64,000 nucleotides of DNA from Fomitopsis serialis (Eukaryota; Basidiomycota; Agaricomycetes; Polyporales; Fomitopsidaceae), in contig NW_025955024.1 of NCBI RefSeq assembly GCF_022376445.1, forward strand, positions 124,001 through 188,000, written 5' to 3'. The notes beneath the pieces are model-generated. The model did not search any database. It saw only the letters and a program-made list of their open reading frames with translations, and was not told the origin of the DNA. Positions 21,838-31,417 of the stretch are shown here, one piece after another. Position 1 is the first letter of the stretch, and every line of letters begins with the position of its first letter. The position numbers and the translations under genes were made by a program.

Positions 21838-21935
21838 TCTCGCATGCGCTCCCTTGTACGTGCTCTCGTCTACTCGGCCAGCTTGCCACCGATTCACCCA
21901 CGTGATTGCCCGTGTAGCCGTTCATGTGTCCATTT
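21838..21935. repeat. Right arm of internal diverged inverted repeat
   Basis: Reverse-complement partner of 19366-19480. Shared blocks include GGCCGAGTAGAC, GGGAGCGCATGCGAGAGGG and GAACGGC (read on the minus strand). Confidence 0.6.
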
Positions 21936-24373
21936 GCCGCGGACCCGTGGTGGACCTACCTGGACCCGTGCAGAACCCGTACCCGCCGTCGCGGGTCAGT
22001 ACCCGGGCCGGGTACGGATCCAGGTCAAGCTCAGGGCACCTGCGGGTAGACCCCTGCTCTGCCTAGTACTACTACTACTACGGTACAGGTACGATGCGTG
22101 CGGCTCTGGCTGCAGGTGGTGTTGCTACTGCGTCACTGGGGGCGCCCACTGTCACTCTAGTACAGCTAGCTGGTATGCGATCCTTACATTATATTGTGGA
22201 CATCATTACTGATGATTGTCGTGTTTTCTTCAGGTGATTGATGTATCATGGCAGTTAGACGTAGACAGTAGTTACTTCTGCATGTTCGCTTGACCCAGTG
22301 TTGTGTAGAATACATAGTATGCATTAATGTTTGCTCTTCAACAAAATGCGGCGAGATATCCAACCGTAAAATGCCCACGAATAACTTCTATGTGCTGTGG
22401 AATACGTACAAAATACTCAATAATTCCGTAGTAATATTGAGCATCCAGACCTGGGACCCATGGACCTTAGCTAGCGTAGCGTATTACTGGAAGCGACCGA
22501 ATGCATATGATTATTCTTAATTATGTGGAATCCAGAGTAATTACTGCTCATTCACAGGAGAGTTTTTCCTGATGTGATGTTCGGGATGTACAGGAAGGAG
22601 TCAGCGAAGGGCAGCGCCGTGAGCTGGTCGTTCTTGTTGAAGGTGCCCTCGAAGATGTCGTAGCGCAGCTCGCCGGAGTTGGTCAGGATGATGTTCGGGA
22701 CGTTCATGCGTGTGTTGTTGATGGTGAGCACGTACGGCAGGGCCTACAGTGGTGTGAGCGGGTGTAAATCAGGAATACCAGAGGCCTACCTCGGAAACCA
22801 GAAGAGAAAGGACAGAGCCGTTTGACGGGTAGGGATCGCTGGAAGGTATAACGTCGGCTGAGATGCATAGAATTGCGGCACTGTCCGAGGGAGCTCACCG
22901 AGAGAGGGTGTAGTCCTGAGGGGCCGTGCCGTACAGGAAGCCTAGATCATACGTATTCCACAGCTGCTGAAGGCCCGATGTGATGTTTTGACCGGCAGTA
23001 GTGTCGTAGGTACTGTTGCTCGTGTTCGTGTGGTACTACGTGAACGTGAGCCTGCCGATTGAATACGCTGACGACCTCTAACATACCTCGTATGTAACAC
23101 GGTTGGCATCGAGGTAGCGCCGAGTGAATGTGATGTTCTCCTTCTCCGTGCCGCTGAGGTTCGCGCCTTCCGAGGCAAGTCAGCGACTATCTTGCGCTGC
23201 GCATAATCGATAGTGTGCGTACTCAACCAGCCAACAGTCTCCATGTAGCGACCACTCTCGAGGGCCATAGAACGACCGTCGAATTGAGCTTTGGCGCTGT
23301 GAATCACTTGCTGTTGGTCAAGACGGTGAAGAACTTACTGCAGTCACGAATGTGAGTGTGGCCTGCGATGGCTTCATGTCAATGCTTCTGCGCTGCAAGT
23401 CTTTGTAGAGATACGTACCACCGAATATCAGGATGGGCGTGTACTTGTGCACCTTGCGGATGGCGTCGTACACGGTCGGCCCTGAATTCCGCTCAGTAAC
23501 GCGTCTTATGCCAGGAATGAAGTCTGCGTACAGTTGTCGTAGCGGACGGGCATGTGTCTGATATCCCAGGTTCAGCAAAACAAACCACAGAGCGAACACC
23601 GAACTACGCACCCTAGGAGCAGGAAGAAATCGGGTTCATCCTTGATGGCTTCAGTGAACTATTGAAGTATCAGAGGATATTAACAATCACGGCGCATGTT
23701 CATAACTAAGACGGACACACCCAGTCTTCTTTGACCATCTTGGAAACAGTCTGCACAGTCGTGTTGACGTCGTTGCCCGTGAAGTCGTACAGGACACCGA
23801 GGGAGGTCACGGAGCGACCCCTTCGACTTGATTAGCGCGCAGCGCTATACGTAAGTGTGATGCGATGCTCACTTCCTTGTCTTGAACTTGACGTATCTCT
23901 CTGCGACAGACGCACCCTGTCAATCATAGTTGGATGTAAGGTTGACCTTTGAGTCGGCACTCACCACCAACCGGAACACTCTTCGTCTCGTTACCGCTAC
24001 CCGCGTAGACGGTGATATTCACGTTCGAAGAGAGGTACCGGCCGTTCCAGTACGGTGCGAAGTTCGTGTACATGTCGTACGTGTTTGCGTAGTCGTACAA
24101 CTCGTGACTAGGATTGTCTTCAGAACATCACACATACGGCCTCAGCGAAGATACGCACTTGCCGATAGTGAGGACGTCGTACGGAAGGTCCATGATGAAC
24201 TTGTTCGTCTCGCGGCCATCGACCTGGCCCAGAGGGAACCCATCCGACAGACCTGTGCCATCGTGCAGGTCACCGGTGTCGATCAGCAGAAGGTCGACGT
24301 CCTTTTCCTGTGGGGACCGTCAAGTGTCAACAAGCTAATCATGGATACGCGATAACAGTAAAGTCCATATCGC

Positions 24374-24848
24374 CGACGGCCCCGCGACTTCCAAACATAC
24401 ATTCGCGGGCCGCGGAGTCCAGCGAGGTTGATATGGAAAACGCCGGACGCAACGCACTTCGACTCGGACGGTCAGGCTGAGCCAGGCAGCCGCAACCTTA
24501 GCTACGGCGACCCGGGTCGAGCGGCGGCGCAGTGTCCGAATCACTGAATACCAACGTCTGAGGACCTTCGCTCCTATACGCACTTTTTGTATGGGGCCCA
24601 ACGATGTGGACTGAACTGCGAGCGACACAGTGTCCAAATCACTGACAGCTAAGTCCGTTGGGCCCCACGCCTTCAAACATACATAGGCGGAGTCATATAA
24701 GATCACGCCGGACGCAGCGGATTTTGACAGCCAGGCAGCCGCAACCTTGCTACAGCGGCTCATATTGGGCCGTGCAGTATCCGGATCACTGGTTGCCAAT
24801 GTCCGACGACGTCCGCTCCTATACACACTTTTCGCGCGGGGCCCAACG
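24374..24848. repeat. Two tandem miniature TIR repeats in a phosphoesterase intron
   Basis: The unit at 24656-24848 (193 bp) begins CGTTGGGCCCC and ends with its exact inverse GGGGCCCAACG. An older copy at 24374-24603 has a decayed left end (CGACGGCCCC) but the same right end. Internally both share blocks such as AAACATACAT, CGCCGGACGCA, CCAGGCAGCCGCAACCTT and CGCTCCTATAC. Neither has coding capacity. The open frame of 228 codons on the minus strand across them is incidental. They lie within the roughly 890 bp intron between exons encoding FVTHMKAIAE and [11 protein letters not shown]. Confidence 0.65.
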
Positions 24849-25621
24849 ATGACAGCCAATTCCACGATGCTAGACCCCTCGTCGAGATGTGTGTACAGGA
24901 GGCGTTCGTCGGCCTTGGTATTTCCTGTGATGGGGACAGAGGAATACCATGACGAGCAATGTCGAACGCGAATCAGACCGAAATTTGAAGCCGCAGTCGA
25001 CCGGCAGAGCGTGCGGATCACCTGCGAACAAGGCCAGACGAAGGCCCTCCGCCCTCCGCCTGTGCACGCATTCTCGGGAGGGTGTCTAGCAACATGGAAA
25101 TAGCTGGAAACAGTCAGTTGCGATCAAGCAAACAAGATTCCAATCATGATGATAATGTAAATTGATCAACCACAGCGAGATATACCGTGCAAATGGCTGG
25201 ATGATCTCACCTCAGCGATCGCTTTCATGTGCGTCACGAACGATGCGAAGTCACCGAAGTCCCCACTACAGCACCATACAGTCAGACCTCGTCTGGCTAT
25301 GTACAGTATGCTTGGACGGACCTGTAGTTGGGCTCCGGGAACGAAAGATGCTGGTGACCCAAGAGCCATCCATGGCTGTCCGTTGTATGAATGACGCTGC
25401 CCACAACTTCTGGTCAACCCATATAACGTCTCCTAAGATATTCCCGCTACTCACTTGACATCCGACCACACCAAAGGCCGCGTCGGAGGCGTCAGAGGGA
25501 CCTGTGGATACTCACGCTTCCTGTGCTCGTGGATATGGTTGTGTTCCTCGCCCGGACACGCGAGGACCGCCGCAGCGGCAGCGAGTGCGCTGAGGATCGC
25601 GAACTTGAAGGAGCGCTGCAT

Positions 25622-26718
25622 GTCGACGAGCGATGCACATCATCTTCGGCATAAGAGGGTATATATATACCTCCGAGGCTATTAGAACCAGTTAGAACCA
25701 CAGTCGCACGCGCACGTTTCAGGAAGATTGAGAACGTTATCGTGGGGGAACAGCGCTGCCCGCCGCATGGGCACCGCGGCACGTACCCACGGCATCGCTC
25801 TGGAGCCGCATGGTACGAGGTACATACACGGTGTGCTCAAAGTATGATGATACAAAGGTAGTAAACGAGACGCGTTCTCTTCTCTGTTGTTGACAGTCGT
25901 TCTGACTTTTGACATGGCCGGGCCATGCGTAGGGGCGATCCCCCTCAAACGTGCGCACTGCCGACGCGCACGCCTCGATGCCTCAGACGGTCGGATGTGA
26001 AGGATTCCGTGGGGCACGTCAGACGGTGAGAGCATGGTAAGGAGAATTCGTCGCCGGCAGAATGAGGTAACTTGGCGGGTATGGGTCCTCGCTCGATTGC
26101 GAAGGCTCGTCACCGCGTGGTTGTGCGTCGCCACAGCATGCTCTCACCAGATATATGGATACACCGCCAAAATTTCGACGGGTGGTGGCGAGGTAGTCAC
26201 CGGCTTGGGGATACTACCTCAAGGCTATGTGTCGCCGGCATCGCCACCATGTGGACGCCAGACTTCATCGGGGATGGCTCCGGACCGGACCCAGTCGATG
26301 TGGTCACCATATATTACGGCCTGGTGTCGCCTACGTTGTAACCCATGTACGATACATGTAGTCAGAGTCCTTTCCCTTACCTGCATTGCCAGATGGTCAC
26401 TGCCTGGCAATTTTGCTGATCCCCATGCAGCGAGTTCGCCGACTGTCACCTGTATTATTATATACAATATAGCAATTCATACAGCAGGCATACACACGAC
26501 TGTTATGGTGGTGTACACGAAACCAGCAACCTCCTGACTGGCTTGCTTGCCACGAGCACGTCAGATAGGTTTCCATATTATTTGTTTCAGTGCTCCCTCG
26601 TAGCAATGGCCTGGTACAATAGGTGCCATTGTATCAGGATCTATTATGAATACCATGCGCAATTGGCTAATACATCGACGGCGACAGAACATGAAGCTAT
26701 CCGCCCTCCGACTCGGAG
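25622..26718. other. Intergenic region upstream of the phosphoesterase
   Basis: About 1.1 kb with no supported gene. A run GGTATATATATACC lies about 40 bp upstream of the phosphoesterase ATG (25655-25675) and is a plausible TATA element. Toward 26450-26700 the DNA becomes AT-rich and may contain one end of the neighbouring transposon-like unit, but I could not identify terminal repeats. Confidence 0.4.
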
Positions 26719-28096
26719 TCAGGCCGGAGCACTATCTATGACAGCAGCACTCGCATTGCTGATAGCATGCGAGCGACCTTCTAAGATATCGTCGACCTCC
26801 TGCTGCAGTTCATCCACCTCATCCTCAAGGTCGTCAACCTCATGATCGTCCTGTCCATGCTTCTTGCGATCCTTGTCGAGAACGTGGCGCAAGCCCCTGA
26901 AGAGATACATGAGGTGTGAGGCGTGAACAGTGGTGAGCAATGAGACTCAAGTACGCACTTGATCCACTTGCGTTCATTGCCAGCAGCCTTTTTGCGCAGC
27001 GCCGCGAGCTCATCATCGATTCGGTCCCAGAAATGCGGACCACGATTCTCACGGACCATGTACACCGCACGCTAGTAGAGATGAAATGAGATCACCGAGC
27101 TATCAGCCATGATTTGAGTACTTACCATGAGAGCAACACGGGCACATAGCGGAACGCTGGCCTCGCACTTAGTATTCTTGATCAATACCATCGTGAGCTT
27201 ATAGATGGTCTGGTGGTTTGAGGGGGTAATGCCTATGGTGCTCAAACGAAGCTGGCAGGCGGGACAGTCAGTTACCGCTTTTGCACATTTGTCAGCAGTG
27301 AACGTACCAATTTCTTGAATGCAGCTCGAATCGCGGTGAAGGCGTCCGACACCGCCTTAACGATCTTCTTCCAGTTAGCAGCATTACGCTCAATCCCAGT
27401 CGGTATGTCGAACCGCAAAATGCGTATGATATCCTGACCGTATTCATTGTGAGACGGTAGATCGTAAGACACGACTCACTTACCAACACATGGTTAACAG
27501 GGGTTTGACCTTTATACGCACTGATCTTGCTCGAGAGCATGACGGCGACAGCATAGTGGCTGATGTTGGTCTGCAGCTCCTTCGATGGCGACCAAGGAGG
27601 CATCGACATCATGATGCTGTCGAGTTTCTTCTCGAGTTGTAGTCCCTGCGAGTAGAGCTTGACTTGACGCGTGCCCGGGTCGCTCTAAGTGACGTACTGT
27701 CAGCTCGTCTTCGGTATCAGAGGAGGATATAATAAGGATTACCAATGCGAACGACTCCAGCTCAGCCTGCTGCTCGCCTCGGAGCCCCTTGCGTTGGCCG
27801 TACCTCTTGGCATAAGCCAATTGATTGCCAGAGCTAGTCGTGACAGCTGCTACAGTGGCCTCCACAGTGGCCGCGTTCGCTGACAGTACCGTGGCAGCAG
27901 GCTCCGAGCTTGAAGTCAGACCTGGTTCATCCTGAGGACGATCCACGCCCTCGTCATCGAGGCCAGCTTGCATACGTTGTCGTTTGTTGGCGCGACGTGG
28001 TGTTGTCGGAGGCGTGTCCTCTTCCATGGCAGCCCTTGCGGAGTCGAACACGTCAGCATGGCCGTCTGCAGGAGAAGAATGGCGTGTCGAAGTCAT
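26719..28096 (-). CDS. Companion gene of the transposon-like unit, unknown function
   Basis: Divergent from the transposase-like gene, with 319 bp between the two start codons. Starts MTSTRHSSPADGHADVF, with a basic patch RRANKRQRMQ that could be a nuclear localisation signal, and a low-complexity Ala/Thr/Val stretch. Then come mostly helical segments in several exons (LQLEKKLDSIMMSMPPW, LQTNISHYAVAVML, IERNAANWKKIVKAVSDAFTAIRAAFKKL, HQTIYKLTMVLIKN, MVRENRGPHFWDRIDDELAALRKK). It ends in an acidic heptad-like segment (VDDLEDEVDELQQEVDDIL) predicted to form a coiled coil. Introns are short GT-AG. I do not recognise a named domain. The head-to-head arrangement suggests co-expression with, and a role accessory to, the neighbouring gene. 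Confidence 0.6.
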
Positions 28097-30663
28097 GGCT
28101 CAGTCAGGCAGTGAAGGAGACGATTGAAGATGAAGTTGGTGAGCAAAACGGAGAGAGAACTTGGGCGGATTTATGTTCGGGCGCACCTCGCTGTTGATAT
28201 ATCCACTTCGGTAGTCTCGGGTTTAATTCGTCTTCAAGCAATTCAAATTGGCTTGCCACGCCCGACGAACAATGGCTGAAACGCAAGCTCGAGGTGACAG
28301 GTGAAGCTGTCAGCGAAGGTTGCTAAGCAACTGAAACTGAAAGAACCACGGTCACTTCACTTCACGACACACTGCAGACCGTCGTAGCGGACATTCTCCA
28401 GGCGCAGAGTCCACTATGCCTTCAGCCCGCAAGGCGGTCGCAGGCTGTAAGCATCTATTGACCGATCAATTGACTGTTTGGACTCACATTGAATTGGAGG
28501 TTTCACTGAATCGGAGGATGGCAAGAAGATACATTGCCGGGTATGTCTGGCACATGATCCTCTCCAACGCAACGCATGGATGAAACGCGAGTCTCAGAAG
28601 ACGCACCTTAATTCTCTGGGTCACCGACGTGCTTGTGAAGCGGAGGATGCGGGGCGTATACAACAAAAGATGTCTGCTGCTCGGGCAGCCGCGGGGACAG
28701 CTGAAACGGTGACACTGCGTTCAGTCGATGTTTCCCAGTCTGGGCCCAGCACATATCAGGCTTCGTTACACCGTACCGTGGCAGAGGCTGCAATGTGGGA
28801 TGGTTTTGAGAGGAACGGTGCTGACTTCGGAATCGATGACTTGGCGCAAGACACGGACACTGCAGCCACAGCCACGCGCGAGAGGCTTGAACGCGAGGCC
28901 GAGACATTCGGCCTATGGAATCCACGGCTTGCAGCTGCAGAGACCGGGTTTGGAGAGACGGAAAACGATGAGATGCTTAGAGAGTTGTTGGGCGACGATC
29001 CAGAAGGCGATGATATATTGGCTGAGTTGTTGAAAAACGCCGGTAAGCCTCGGCACCCTCGAGTTGGTGTTCACACTTTAACTCGGGCGTATAGCACTGT
29101 TGCATGACGAACCTGAGATAAATGGCCATCCTTTGGATCAGCCCGAAAACGCGGAGAACTCATCAACTCGTTGTTGGCTTCCATATGAATCAAAAGTGGT
29201 GAGTATTCCGTCAGGAGAGTCATACATACTGTACTCACATTTCTTCTTTGTTCTTGTCCGACCTTGCAGATATTTCTCTTGGACTTGATTGATAATCTTC
29301 CCCGCCTACGGATATCAAGCTCATTGATGCGTGTCCTATTGTGGGTTCTGAAGGAGATGGGAGTGCGCGATGTACCATCCTTGGATCGGCTGCGAAAGGT
29401 GCAGAAATGGCTTCGAGGCTCGAGCGGTGTCGCGTCGCTTGATTGTGTCTCAGTTCGTGGCAATCGGTTCACAATCAACGACCCTGTCGAATTGGTCGCA
29501 AAGGTGAGGTCTATTTGTACTGAGAAATGTTGTCTGAGCACGAGTTGAATTGCTACTATAGGACTATGCAAATCCACTCACCGTTCCGCACCTTGAGCGC
29601 TACATTGTCGACCCATGCGGGAAGATCAGTGAAGTCTATCATGCCCAGAAATGGCATCACGACGTACCATCACACATCCTGAGTCCTATGTACAATGACC
29701 GGCAGCGAAATCAACACTTCTATGTCAACGAGTTGGCTTGTATGCAAGATGGGACCTTTGTTATACCCGTTCGGTGGGTGATGCGAAGCGCAGGCGATCT
29801 CCGAGCTGACGCGTATCGCGTGAGCATATCCTTTGTGAGTCGATAACTGAATGTGTCGTACATACCTGTTGATTCAAGTTGGTCATATTGTGTGATTGGA
29901 CGACTAGGATGGGATTGCATCTGTGCATGATCAAGATTCAACAGAGTCCATCAAAGCATGCGACCTGGCGGAGAATTACCTTTCGCTCGAGGAGAGTCAA
30001 AAATTACCCTCGCGCTGGAGCAGTACGTGATTCAAGTATGACCGGAGATCTTGATGACGACTCCGCCTCTTCCAATAGACTCTGTTGATGCCGAATACCC
30101 AGCAAAGATGCCAAACCCTCTTCGTGATATTGCCAAGGGACGCCCGCTCTACACCAGCTTCATCGACTATTTCAGCGACGATGTCTCAGGAAATCGCTCA
30201 AAATCCTGGAACAAGCACTGGAATGCGTACATGACTCATCGGAACCTTCCGCGCCGTCTACTTCAACAAGAGTTCCATACTCATTTTGTGTCGACCTCGC
30301 AGCATGCAAGCATCGCGGAACAGTTCTTCGAAGCTAAGAAGCGAGCGCAAGCCGTTCCAGCTCTTGCGAGGGCTCATGGGCCTCAGGCCTCCATGCGAGG
30401 AGGAGTCTTCTAGGTGAGGAGGAGTTCCTCAACAGGAGGAGTCCATCTTCTCGTCTGCACTGTCGCGTCACCCGTTCTCTTTTCCGATCCTTTCATCATT
30501 ACGATACCTAATGTCTCTGGACTCTTCATGGACTACTTCTGATTCTCCTTTCCCGTTTATGCGATACCTACATTATACGCGATACCTACAATTTCTTATG
30601 TTTCCCCCTACGTATTTCACGTTCCCCTCCGTCGTCTCTCTCGTCATTCGCGCCGAGGAGGAG

Positions 30664-30917
30664 TGTTGAGTTCGCCCCGCGATCTCGATCTCCGCCACCG
30701 GGCACGTGACATACCGCCGGGGGTGGTTCGTCCGTCTCGTCCTCTCCCCTTCTCTTTCCTCAGTCGAGTTGTTCGAGACTGAGGTAAGAATCCACATCAC
30801 TATACTGTAGCACTGATACTGACTACCTACGAAGCGTCTGACCGTATCGTCTAGGTAGATCAATCTTAGTCGAGTTGTTCGAGACTGAGCGTCTGACCGT
30901 ATCGTCTAGTCTCTACA
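30664..30917 (+). repeat. Extra inverted LTR (orphan copy) of copia element 2
   Basis: 254 bp LTR in plus orientation, an exact inverse of 30918-31171, preceded by its polypurine tract (GAGGAGGAG). It belongs to the truncated inverted copy that starts at 30342. Confidence 0.88.
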
Positions 30918-31171
30918 TGTAGAGACTAGACGATACGGTCAGACGCTCAGTCTCGAACAACTCGACTAAGATTGATCTACCTAGACGATACGGTCAGACG
31001 CTTCGTAGGTAGTCAGTATCAGTGCTACAGTATAGTGATGTGGATTCTTACCTCAGTCTCGAACAACTCGACTGAGGAAAGAGAAGGGGAGAGGACGAGA
31101 CGGACGAACCACCCCCGGCGGTATGTCACGTGCCCGGTGGCGGAGATCGAGATCGCGGGGCGAACTCAACA
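30918..31171 (-). repeat. 3' LTR of copia element 2
   Basis: 254 bp, same sequence as 36320-36573. It forms the right half of the palindrome centre. Confidence 0.9.
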
Positions 31172-31417
31172 CTCCTCCTCGGCGCGAATGACGAGAGAGA
31201 CGACGGAGGGGAACGTGAAATACGTAGGGGGAAACATAAGAAATTGTAGGTATCGCGTATAATGTAGGTATCGCATAAACGGGAAAGGAGAATCAGAAGT
31301 AGTCCATGAAGAGTCCAGAGACATTAGGTATCGTAATGATGAAAGGATCGGAAAAGAGAACGGGTGACGCGACAGTGCAGACGAGAAGATGGACTCCTCC
31401 TGTTGAGGAACTCCTCC

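Larger units (their letters stand above)
19013..22576. mobile_element. 3.56 kb TIR element inserted in the phosphoesterase gene, non-autonomous
   Basis: Bounded by perfect 11 bp terminal inverted repeats (CATCAGGAAAA at 19013-19023; TTTTCCTGATG at 22566-22576), with weaker similarity continuing inward, and flanked by a 2 bp duplication TG (CA on the gene strand). Precise removal restores the host reading frame. The outer 300-350 bp at each end are AT-rich. The interior has GA/CT-rich tracts forming a diverged inverted repeat, a decayed HMG-CoA synthase fragment and a second coding-like fragment. No transposase frame is visible, so it is non-autonomous or decayed. The superfamily is not assignable by eye: the 2 bp TSD recalls Tc1/mariner-like elements, but the dinucleotide is not TA. 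Confidence 0.75.
18427..25621 (-). pseudogene. Secreted calcineurin-like metallophosphoesterase (5'-nucleotidase-like), split by an insertion
   Basis: Starts at 25621 with a signal peptide (MQRSFKFAILSALAAAAAVLA). Metal-ligand motifs of a metallophosphatase follow: TTDSHGW (25390 region), DTGDLHDG (24260), GNHELYDY with NHE spanning an intron (24100), and GGHTHIRDC (23430-23340), also across an intron. The N-terminal half ends in SFLYIPNI at 22577. The C-terminal half resumes at 19012 (TLSVAEQILPG) and runs through YNAWLEEM, LTLGYVTSD, YHSSPDYISSDAP to a stop at 18427. The two halves join perfectly once 19013-22576 is removed, restoring PNITLSVAEQ. The intact protein would resemble fungal secreted 5'-nucleotidase/phosphoesterases. 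The intron at roughly 24315-25210 is about 890 bp and holds miniature repeats. As it stands, translation from the N-part runs into a stop just inside the insertion. Confidence 0.82.

Noticed and set aside
19013..22576. Helitron as explanation for the gene-capturing insertion
   Set aside because: Helitrons lack terminal inverted repeats and target duplication and insert between A and T. This insertion has 11 bp TIRs and a 2 bp duplication.
24335..25021. 228-codon minus-strand frame inside the phosphoesterase intron
   Set aside because: It runs across the tandem miniature repeats and between two well-supported exons, so it is intronic.
30573..31262. Identical 96-codon frames on opposite strands
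   Set aside because: They are the two arms of the LTR palindrome, and a third copy occurs in the right LTR. The frame is LTR sequence, not a gene.
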